From positions 1 through 16,369 of the forward strand of contig JAMOSL010000040.1 of NCBI GenBank assembly GCA_027063105.1: DNA of 16,369 nt. The letters are read 5' to 3'. The stretch is from Campylobacteraceae bacterium (GTDB lineage: Bacteria; Campylobacterota; Campylobacteria; Campylobacterales; Sulfurovaceae). Each line of letters starts with the position of its first letter. Within the stretch, counting starts at the first letter, position 1. The notes beneath the pieces are model-generated. The model saw nothing but the letters and a program-made list of their open reading frames with translations. It did not search any database and had not been told where the DNA came from. Both the position numbers and the translations under genes were made by a program. Below are positions 1-5,870 of this stretch, in pieces.

Positions 1-91
1 TATCTTCATGAAATTTATTTACTTTTCTATTTAAAAACTTATCCCAAACCTTACCAATACTCTCTTCAAACTCTAACCAATATTTAAGCAT
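1..91 (-). CDS. norD: Start of a leftward gene, probably NorD (VWA-domain NO reductase activation protein), truncated by window edge
   Basis: An open frame starts at the ATG complementary to 89-91 and runs 30 codons to the window edge without a stop. It begins MLKYWLEFEESIGKVWDKFL and continues with basic and polar residues (NRKVNKFHED). The pattern of an acidic pair followed by hG..W..h..R close to the N-terminus matches what I recall of NorD proteins (LEEYVG-x-LW-x-RL). NorD is the von Willebrand factor A-domain partner of the AAA ATPase NorQ and is needed to assemble active NO reductase. The gene starts only 5 bases after the HNH-like gene, on the same strand, with a modest AAAGG about 12 bases upstream inside that gene's 3' end. 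It is therefore probably co-transcribed with the genes to its right. Finding norD downstream of norCB is expected; the absence of norQ in between is not. The call rests on 30 residues and could instead be a third gene of the ATPase/HNH cassette. Confidence 0.5.
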   Translation of the reverse strand, partial: MLKYWLEFEESIGKVWDKFLNRKVNKFHED

Positions 92-96
92 AACTA

Positions 97-756
97 TTAT
101 TTACCTTTATCTTCTAATTGTTTTAATGTCATATTCCAAGCAGTGATATATTCGTGAGGTTCTTCTAATTCTATATCATCTTTTAAAGCCTTAACCAACT
201 TATTAATCTGTCTTTTTCTCTTAAAAGCATTAGCATTTAAACCTAATGTAATTATCATACAATCTACATCTGCTTGTACCTTTATATTCAAATTAGAATT
301 AGCAATAAATCTATTCCTTTTATAATCAAATTCTAAATAAATATTAGGGTCATAATGAGGAGCATCAGGTTTTAATATCTCTTGAATAGATTTAGAACAC
401 TTTATTTTTCTATTTATATCCCCTTGAACAAAAAATAAATTATCCCAAAGCCAAGCTTTTTTATCTTTTAGACTCTCATTAAAATGTTCTAAATCTCCAT
501 TAATTAAAGAAATATTTTTATCAATAGAGTATATGTATTTCTCATTATCCCAATTATTAATATCTATTAAATCCTCATCACATAACTCTTCTTCAGTATA
601 AGCACATAATCCATTTTGACAATAAAGAAGACTCATTTTAATATCATTATAATATTTATTATTTGAACTATTATATTTTGGATGTTCCTCTCCTAAAGAA
701 TCTAACCACTCTTTATAATTAGAAGAAAGAATTGTACTTTTATCAATTTTCTTCAT
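97..756 (-). CDS. HNH-like endonuclease of TIGR02646/PtuB type with degenerate zinc knuckle
   Basis: The protein has 219 residues. It carries the layout of the TIGR02646/PtuB HNH family: YCQNGLCAYTE (45-55), GDLEHF (87-92), W-x-NLFFVQGDINRK (104-117), then ILKPDAPHYDP (127-137). The catalytic-type histidine (H91 in EH) and the two later polar positions (N106, N115) are kept. Of the four cysteines that normally hold a structural zinc (C-x-x-C and C-G-x-C-N), only C51 remains; the others are T54, Q111 and I114. The family cuts DNA or RNA in defence systems, normally beside an SMC/ABC-type ATPase, which is exactly its partner here. The start overlaps the ATPase gene by 14 bases, so translation is probably coupled. 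Nuclease activity is inferred and may be altered by the missing zinc site. A DNA-repair or toxin role cannot be excluded. Confidence 0.65.
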   Translation of the reverse strand: MKKIDKSTILSSNYKEWLDSLGEEHPKYNSSNNKYYNDIKMSLLYCQNGLCAYTEEELCDEDLIDINNWDNEKYIYSIDKNISLINGDLEHFNESLKDKKAWLWDNLFFVQGDINRKIKCSKSIQEILKPDAPHYDPNIYLEFDYKRNRFIANSNLNIKVQADVDCMIITLGLNANAFKRKRQINKLVKALKDDIELEEPHEYITAWNMTLKQLEDKGK

Positions 757-2149
757 TATGAATTAATCCCAATAAATCTGATAATTTCATCAACTCTTCA
801 AACTTTTCTTTTTTAAGATTTTTATCTTTTATCTCTTTAAGTTCTCTTTCTAATCTAATATATCGCATCAAAGCCTTTTCTCTCTCTAGCGAGTTAGAAT
901 CCTCTTTCATATCAAAAATATCTACTAAAATTCCAGTCCAAGTCAAAAGTTGAGGGTTTAAGAAATAATTATCAATATGATTTTCATCACTTTTTGGATA
1001 ATACAACTCTCTATAAACTTGATTATTATCATCAAATTTCAACTCCACAACTTCCCAAGGTTCAAAACTAGATGCAATAAGAGGAGAATGAGTAGCAAAA
1101 ACAAGCTGATTATTTTCTCCTGCTTCCATATAAAGTTCTGTTAGCATTCGTTGAATATCAGGATAAAAAGAGTTTTCAGGTTCGTCTATTAAAATAATAG
1201 AGTCTTTAGGATTTTGAATTTTTAGAGGGATAAAAGTAGCGATGAGGTTTTTTGTGCCTGTGCTTAAATCGTCATACTTTATTATATTTCCATTTGATAA
1301 ATCTTTAAAAATTAAATCATTATATTGTTTTGTTTTTTTATCTATTTTAAAAAGTTCTAAATTAAAGTTAGTTAAAATTTTATTTAATTTTTTTGAGATA
1401 TTTTTTAAAATATTTTCATTTTTAGATTCCCATTCTTTTAATTCATCTTTAAAATCTTGTTTTTCATAATCATCAATATTTAAAAGCTTATTAGATAATC
1501 TACCTTTATATTTTAATTTTTCTGTATCATAATTATCTATTCGTTCTTTTAGTAAATACCAAGCATTCTCATCTAGTTCTATATAATAACTATTATTAAC
1601 ATATTTAGATGTAATATTGAATATATTGGGAATATAATCCATAATAACTCCTACGGCAAATACTAATATAAAAAATGCTAAAAATAATACTACTATAAAT
1701 AATAATAATGGTGTAATGATATTAATTATGAGCTCTACAAATGAATCTTTAAACAAGAAATTTATAATTCCTAAAATAAAATAAAATAAAAAATAAAATA
1801 AAATAAATGGTGTAATATTCAATAAATATTTTCTAGTATTTTTTTTAATCCTATCTATATATTTAATATTATCTTGTTTATCTTTCGGACATACTTTATC
1901 TACTCCACTAAAATATATTTCTTCAGTATCTGAATTTTTATATTGAGTTATTTCAGCTTTTACCTTATTTGTATATAACTTATCCCGTATAATCTCCAAT
2001 AAATTAGTCTTCCCAACCCCACTTTGACCAATAATACAAATCTTATCTAAAGGTTGTCCAGCTTTTTTATGTCCTTTAGGATATCTTAAATCTAATTCTA
2101 AATTTTTAAATTGTTTATAATCTTTTATCTCTAGTTTTTCTATTTTCAT
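743..2149 (-). CDS. SMC/ABC-type AAA ATPase with an internal two-helix membrane hairpin; PtuA-like partner of the HNH protein
   Basis: The protein has 468 residues. The N-terminal strand-rich start (MKIEKLEIKDYKQFKNLELD) is typical of OLD/RecF/SMC-like ATPases. Walker A is GQSGVGKT (41-48), an ABC-like signature is LSTGTK (295-300), Walker B is IILIDEPE (318-325) and the switch histidine is in FATHSP (H354). The last 50 residues are charged and probably coiled-coil. Between Walker A and the signature lie two long hydrophobic stretches, about 112-133 and 144-172, joined by a short KDSF turn. This reads as a transmembrane hairpin that leaves both ATPase halves in the cytoplasm. PtuA-type ATPases as I know them are soluble, so this is atypical. 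The gene begins at an ATG with a good GAAGGAAA ribosome site and overlaps the downstream HNH gene. A Septu-like defence role is inferred from the gene pair; no reverse transcriptase or retron RNA is visible nearby. Confidence 0.7.
   Translation of the reverse strand: MKIEKLEIKDYKQFKNLELDLRYPKGHKKAGQPLDKICIIGQSGVGKTNLLEIIRDKLYTNKVKAEITQYKNSDTEEIYFSGVDKVCPKDKQDNIKYIDRIKKNTRKYLLNITPFILFYFLFYFILGIINFLFKDSFVELIINIITPLLLFIVVLFLAFFILVFAVGVIMDYIPNIFNITSKYVNNSYYIELDENAWYLLKERIDNYDTEKLKYKGRLSNKLLNIDDYEKQDFKDELKEWESKNENILKNISKKLNKILTNFNLELFKIDKKTKQYNDLIFKDLSNGNIIKYDDLSTGTKNLIATFIPLKIQNPKDSIILIDEPENSFYPDIQRMLTELYMEAGENNQLVFATHSPLIASSFEPWEVVELKFDDNNQVYRELYYPKSDENHIDNYFLNPQLLTWTGILVDIFDMKEDSNSLEREKALMRYIRLERELKEIKDKNLKKEKFEELMKLSDLLGLIHNEEN
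1772..1807. repeat. Pentanucleotide (TAAAA) simple repeat inside the ATPase gene
   Basis: On the + strand there are three TAAAA units, one TAAAAAA, two more TAAAA units and a final TAAA. The tract lies within codons 115-126 of the leftward ATPase gene and encodes aromatic and aliphatic residues of its first membrane segment. Gain or loss of a 5-base unit would shift the reading frame after Walker A. The repeat is seen directly; a switching role is inference. Confidence 0.75.
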
Positions 2150-2195
2150 TTAGTATTTCCTTCATATATTATATAGCTATAAATTGAAGTGATAG

Positions 2196-2297
2196 AGCTT
2201 AGAAGTTCTTGCAAAACTTGGAAGTGGTGCTTCAGCTCCACCATTTGATGAGGCTAAAGTCATTATTTCCGATGAGTTTTGCAAGATAGATATTTAA
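2196..2297 (+). pseudogene. Orphan 3' coding remnant between norB and the ATPase gene
   Basis: A rightward open frame follows a TAG at 2193-2195 and ends at a TAA at 2295-2297. It has 33 codons and no ATG. It reads SLEVLAKLGSGASAPPFDEA followed by KVIISDEFCKIDI. Its residue composition and higher GC are protein-like and unlike the surrounding AT-rich spacer, and it ends in a normal stop. The +2 frame just upstream reads EVIEL, so a small deletion may have broken an earlier gene. I do not recognise the parent protein. It converges on the end of norB and may mark the scar of a rearrangement linked to arrival of the ATPase/HNH cassette. Chance coding-like sequence remains possible. Confidence 0.4.
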
Positions 2298-2308
2298 GTT
2301 TAAAAGTT

Positions 2309-3679
2309 TTATTTAGCTTCTTCTTTGATAAAAAAACTACTGAAATAAGTCATTAATCCTATAAAGACTAATAGACCAAATCCACCTCTAACCATATAAA
2401 TCCCAGCGATTGATTCTTGAGATTCCATAAATCCGATAAGCTCTGTACCAACTCTTTGATCTAAAATCTGAACAATTCCAGCAGCACTTAAAGCTAAAGT
2501 AAGACCCATCATACCGATATTCATCATCCAAAAAGATGTTAATTCTACTTTTTGAGCTTTTGCACAATTTCCATGAGGTCGTCCTCTTAAAATTGGCATT
2601 GCATAAGATATAATAGTAAAGATAATCATAATATAAGCACCATAGAAAGATAGGTGACCATGAGCAGCAGTTAATTGAGTTCCATGAGTAAACATATTAA
2701 CAGGTGCTAAAGTATGAAAAAAGCCCCAAACACCAGCTCCTATAAATGCCATCACAGCTGTACCTTTTGCCCAAGTAAGAGCCATCTCATTATCATGTTG
2801 GATTTTTCTCTCTCTTGACATTGTAAATGCAAACAGTACCATTAATAAGAATGGCAAAGGCTCAACAGCAGAGGAGATAGAACCAATCCATAACCAATAT
2901 TCAGGAGCACCCATGTAGAAAAAATGGTGGCCTGTTCCTAAAATACCAGAAACCATAGTCATAGCAATAATTAAATACAACCATTTATCAATATGTTCTC
3001 TATCAACACCTGTAACTTTAATAAGAACAAATGCTAAAATTGCACCCATAATTAATTCCCAAGTAGCTTCAACCCATAAATGAACTGTAAACCACCAAAA
3101 GAATTTATCCATAATAAGATTATCAGGAACATAAAATGCGAATAAAAAGAAAAAGGCAAGACCTATTAAACCAGTCATTAAAACAGTTGTAATAACAGTT
3201 CTTCTACCTTTTAAGATTGTCATACCAGTATTGAGAAGATAAGAAAGAACAACCAAAACAATGCCAACTTTTGTAGGTAAAGGCTGTTCTAAAAATTCTC
3301 TACCCATAGTTGGTAAAAGATTGTTAAATGTAAGTTCAGTAAGATGTGCATAAGGAACAAATAAATAACCTAGAATTGTTGTAACACCTGCAACTAAGAA
3401 TACCCAAAAAGTTACTATAGCAAGTTTTGGACTCCAAAGTTCAGATTCTGTCTCTTCTGGAATTAAGTAATATGTAGCACCCATAAATCCAAATAGAATT
3501 AAAACTATAAGTAAATTTGTATGAACCATTCTTAAAACATTAAAAGGTATTAATGGAAATAAAAAATCGCCATATACATACTGTATTGCCATAAGCAAAC
3601 CAAATAAAATTTCTCCTGCTAGAAGAATTAATGCAAAAATAAAATATGGCTTTGCGACCATTTGTGAACTATATTTCAT
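2309..3679 (-). CDS. norB: Nitric oxide reductase large subunit NorB (cNOR type)
   Basis: NorB is the catalytic haem b subunit of NO reductase in the cytoplasmic membrane and reduces two NO to N2O. The 456-residue length is right for the cytochrome c-dependent form; quinol-dependent NorZ is much longer. All metal ligands are visible: H53 and H342 for low-spin haem b, H340 for haem b3, and H200, H251 and H252 for the non-haem iron. The glutamates E204 and E273 also sit at the spacing known from Pseudomonas NorB. Roughly twelve hydrophobic segments span the sequence. The gene follows norC by 8 bases. Its ribosome site (AGGAG) overlaps the norC stop region, so the two are translated from one message. 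The product should be a working enzyme with NorC as its electron-entry subunit. Confidence 0.96.
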   Translation of the reverse strand: MKYSSQMVAKPYFIFALILLAGEILFGLLMAIQYVYGDFLFPLIPFNVLRMVHTNLLIVLILFGFMGATYYLIPEETESELWSPKLAIVTFWVFLVAGVTTILGYLFVPYAHLTELTFNNLLPTMGREFLEQPLPTKVGIVLVVLSYLLNTGMTILKGRRTVITTVLMTGLIGLAFFFLFAFYVPDNLIMDKFFWWFTVHLWVEATWELIMGAILAFVLIKVTGVDREHIDKWLYLIIAMTMVSGILGTGHHFFYMGAPEYWLWIGSISSAVEPLPFLLMVLFAFTMSRERKIQHDNEMALTWAKGTAVMAFIGAGVWGFFHTLAPVNMFTHGTQLTAAHGHLSFYGAYIMIIFTIISYAMPILRGRPHGNCAKAQKVELTSFWMMNIGMMGLTLALSAAGIVQILDQRVGTELIGFMESQESIAGIYMVRGGFGLLVFIGLMTYFSSFFIKEEAK

Positions 3680-3687
3680 ACTATCTC

Positions 3688-4134
3688 CTATCCTTCAATT
3701 GTTGGTGGCCACTCATTAGCATCTACTTTTGATGTCCAAATTAAAAAATCTGATAGATTATCAACTTGATTATCTGTTAAGTTAAACTGTGGCATTTTTC
3801 TTCTATTCGGAATCTCAATTGGTTGAACAGCCATCCAACCTTTCATATATGCTTTAAAAACTGCCTCATCAGAACCCCCTCTTCTTTGAAATACATTCAT
3901 AAGTTCTGGTGCATAATATGCTCCTTCTCCAATAAGTGTGTGACATCCTACACAGTTATTATCTTCCCAAAGTTTTTTACCAGCCACTACAGATGGTGTC
4001 ATATCAACTTCATTTGACCGTTCAGGTATTTGTTGTACCGTATCAAAAGTTAAAGCTATAAATATCATTAGTGCAAATATTCCACCACCATAATAGATAT
4101 TCTTTGCCATACTTTTGGTAATTCGTTCTGTCAT
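3688..4134 (-). CDS. norC: Nitric oxide reductase cytochrome c subunit NorC
   Basis: NorC is the membrane-anchored c-type cytochrome that feeds electrons to NorB. The protein has 148 residues. One N-terminal hydrophobic anchor (about 13-30) is followed by a periplasmic domain with a single haem-binding CVGCH (61-65) and a distal methionine ligand, most likely M114 in RRKMPQF. The GEGAYYAPEL stretch (69-78) after the haem site is typical of NorC. The ATG at 4132-4134 has a strong AAGGAG ribosome site. norC is the first gene of the leftward nor operon and faces norE across a short divergent promoter region. Confidence 0.96.
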   Translation of the reverse strand: MTERITKSMAKNIYYGGGIFALMIFIALTFDTVQQIPERSNEVDMTPSVVAGKKLWEDNNCVGCHTLIGEGAYYAPELMNVFQRRGGSDEAVFKAYMKGWMAVQPIEIPNRRKMPQFNLTDNQVDNLSDFLIWTSKVDANEWPPTIEG

Positions 4135-4156
4135 ATCTTTCTCCTTTTTTAAATAA

Positions 4157-4236
4157 GATAAATTTTATCCGATATACTATCTAAGTTATTATTAATATCA
4201 AATTAAAGTAACTTTTTATTATAATTAATATAAAAT
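4157..4236. promoter_or_regulatory. Divergent norC / norE promoter region
   Basis: For norC, a leftward -10 (TAAAAT) lies at 4162-4167, inside the 13-base palindrome GATAAATTTTATC (4157-4169). For norE, a rightward TATAAT lies at 4220-4225, only 18 bases before the ATG. No -35 is obvious for either, as is common in Campylobacterota. The palindrome may be an operator or a by-product of the -10. An ATCAA half-site at 4197-4201 lacks a good FNR partner half-site, so I name no regulator. Confidence 0.4.
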
Positions 4237-4242
4237 AACATT

Positions 4243-4824
4243 ATGAATACTAAAAAACATAAACATCCACCAGGTGATTTTGCCGTTTGGATAATAATAT
4301 ATATAGAGCTTTTAACTTTTGGACTCTTCTTTATTGGATATATATATTCAAGAAGAAGTAATATTGAACTTTTTAATGCTTCACAATTACTTTTAGACCA
4401 AAGAGCTGGGTTTATCAATACTGTTCTTTTACTAACAAGTAGTTATTTTGTTGTAAAGACAATTCATATAATTAAAACTATAAATACACAAGAGGCGTTT
4501 AATAGAGCGTCAAACTGGCTTTTGGGAGCGATAGGTCTTGGTGGTATATTTCTTATTTTAAAAATGACAGAATTTGTAGGGAAATATCAAGAGGGGATAA
4601 ATCTTAGTACAAATAGTTTTTTTATGTTTTATTTTCTTTTGACAATGTTTCATTTTATGCATGTTGTATTAGGTATGATAATATTATTTAATCTATATCA
4701 AAAAACAAAAATAGGTGGATATACAAAAAAAGACCATATAGGGTTAGAATCAGGTGCTTCATATTGGCATATGGTTGATTTATTATGGATTGTACTTTTC
4801 CCTCTAATTTATATAATAAGGTAA
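4243..4824 (+). CDS. norE: NorE-like protein (haem-copper oxidase subunit III family)
   Basis: The protein has 193 residues with five hydrophobic segments (about 13-33, 57-77, 92-109, 124-150 and 174-192). Family marks are PPGDFAVWI near the start, FINTVLLLTSSYFV (58-71), E110 in the third helix, MFHFMHVVLG (135-144) and GASYWHMVDLLWI (171-183). These belong to cytochrome c oxidase subunit III-like proteins. Standing divergent from norCB and followed by a subunit IV-like protein, it matches NorE, an accessory protein that supports NO reductase activity but binds no redox centre. It precedes norF by 4 bases. No Shine-Dalgarno sequence is visible before the ATG, and the nearest TATAAT would give a leader of about 10 bases, so initiation may be nearly leaderless. 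A stand-alone oxidase subunit III is less likely, since no oxidase subunit I or II is nearby. Confidence 0.82.
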   Translation: MNTKKHKHPPGDFAVWIIIYIELLTFGLFFIGYIYSRRSNIELFNASQLLLDQRAGFINTVLLLTSSYFVVKTIHIIKTINTQEAFNRASNWLLGAIGLGGIFLILKMTEFVGKYQEGINLSTNSFFMFYFLLTMFHFMHVVLGMIILFNLYQKTKIGGYTKKDHIGLESGASYWHMVDLLWIVLFPLIYIIR

Positions 4825-4828
4825 TCTA

Positions 4829-5080
4829 ATGGATAAATCTACAAAAGTATATATAGCATTAATAATTTTTACAATATTTACATTTTCTTTGGGTTGGTTT
4901 GAATTAATATCAATAATAACAATAAGTTTATTATTAATAGGAACATTTATAAAAGGTCATTTAGTGATAGAATCTTTTATGGGATTAAATGAGGTTACTG
5001 GGAAATATAGATATATTCCTAGTATTTGGTTATTAGTGATATTAATATCAATATCACTAGGCTATTACTTGCCAATTTAA
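4829..5080 (+). CDS. norF: NorF-like protein (prokaryotic cytochrome c oxidase subunit IV family)
   Basis: This small membrane protein has 83 residues and three hydrophobic segments (about 7-22, 26-41 and 64-82). The KGHLVIESFMGL stretch (42-53) after the second helix is characteristic of the COX4-like family that includes NorF. NorF works with NorE in maturation or stabilisation of NO reductase. It follows norE by 4 bases and is certainly co-transcribed. Its stop codon abuts the stop of the converging pseudouridine synthase gene with no base between them, so no dedicated terminator fits between the two. Confidence 0.78.
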   Translation: MDKSTKVYIALIIFTIFTFSLGWFELISIITISLLLIGTFIKGHLVIESFMGLNEVTGKYRYIPSIWLLVILISISLGYYLPI

Positions 5081-5812
5081 CTATTTATATCTTGATATAT
5101 CATTCGGTTCTGGTGCTTCAAATGTATAATTAAATATAGACATTTTTTTAGAATGCAATAGAATTCGTTTTGTTTGAGTTCTACTTCCATATTGTTCATC
5201 TCCTAAAACAGGATGTCCAATACTTGATAAATGTACTCTTATTTGATGCGTTCTACCTGTTTTAATTTCTATATCAACCTTACTTTTTTTACCTTGTATC
5301 TCTACAGGATTAATAACTGTATAAGCTTTTTTACCTATTCTATCATCAATTTTAGAGAATGCTTTACCTTTTTTAATCGTTAATATTGGAGTATCTATTA
5401 CAGTCTCTTCAAAAACTATACCTTCTACCCATGCAACATACTCTTTTTTAACTCTACGATTTTTAAATTCATTAATTGCATCTTTAATAAATTTTTCATT
5501 TCTACCTAAAAGAAGAACTCCACTGGTATCTCTATCTAAACGATGTAAAAGTTCAGCTCCTTCTATTGCATCTTGAATATCATAACTATCAACTTGTGCT
5601 GGTTTATTTATTGCTACAATATTATCATCTTCATATATTATTTTAACATCAGCTACATTTTCAACTCTAAATCTGGTATCATCAGGAAGCTCTGCTCTTG
5701 CTATTTTTACTTTTTTATCTTCGACAAAAACTAACCCTCTATCTATAATCTCTTTGGCTTTATTATTTGATATTCTCTGCTGTTTTGCTAATAACTTATA
5801 TGCTTTTTCCAT
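5081..5812 (-). CDS. RluA-family RNA pseudouridine synthase
   Basis: This enzyme isomerises uridine to pseudouridine in rRNA or tRNA. The protein has 243 residues. An S4-like N-terminal part (about 1-50, with KAKEIIDRGLVFV) precedes the catalytic domain. The active-site motif is HRLDRDTSG (90-98) with catalytic D93. The family motifs IKTGRTHQIRVHL (183-195) and GHPVLGDEQYG (199-209) follow. The target site cannot be read from sequence, so I give no rlu letter. It lies downstream of the PBP1A gene with 58 bases between. Its ribosome site is a weak AAGG. It converges with norF, stop to stop. Confidence 0.92.
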   Translation of the reverse strand: MEKAYKLLAKQQRISNNKAKEIIDRGLVFVEDKKVKIARAELPDDTRFRVENVADVKIIYEDDNIVAINKPAQVDSYDIQDAIEGAELLHRLDRDTSGVLLLGRNEKFIKDAINEFKNRRVKKEYVAWVEGIVFEETVIDTPILTIKKGKAFSKIDDRIGKKAYTVINPVEIQGKKSKVDIEIKTGRTHQIRVHLSSIGHPVLGDEQYGSRTQTKRILLHSKKMSIFNYTFEAPEPNDISRYK

Positions 5813-5828
5813 TTTGTGCCTTATTTAT

Positions 5829-5855
5829 CTATCGAATAGTTTATTTATTTGATAG
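5829..5855. other. Weak AU-rich hairpin between the PBP1A and pseudouridine synthase genes
   Basis: CTATCGAAT (5829-5837) pairs with ATTTGATAG (5847-5855) with one G-U, leaving a nine-base loop. It lies just past the PBP1A stop. No T-run follows on the leftward strand, so it may be an inefficient terminator, a processing site or chance. Confidence 0.25.
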
Positions 5856-5870
5856 TTTATCCAAATAGAG

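Noticed and set aside
1242..1469. 75-residue rightward open frame inside the ATPase gene
   Set aside because: It is antisense to a well-supported gene, is composed of low-complexity F/K/S residues and has no ribosome site.
97..2149. Retron containing the ATPase/HNH pair
   Set aside because: No reverse transcriptase or structured msr/msd-like RNA is visible within the window on either side of the pair.
4188..4201. FNR-type site in the norC/norE region
   Set aside because: Only the ATCAA half is present; the other half matches TTGAT at 3 of 5 bases, too weak in such AT-rich DNA.
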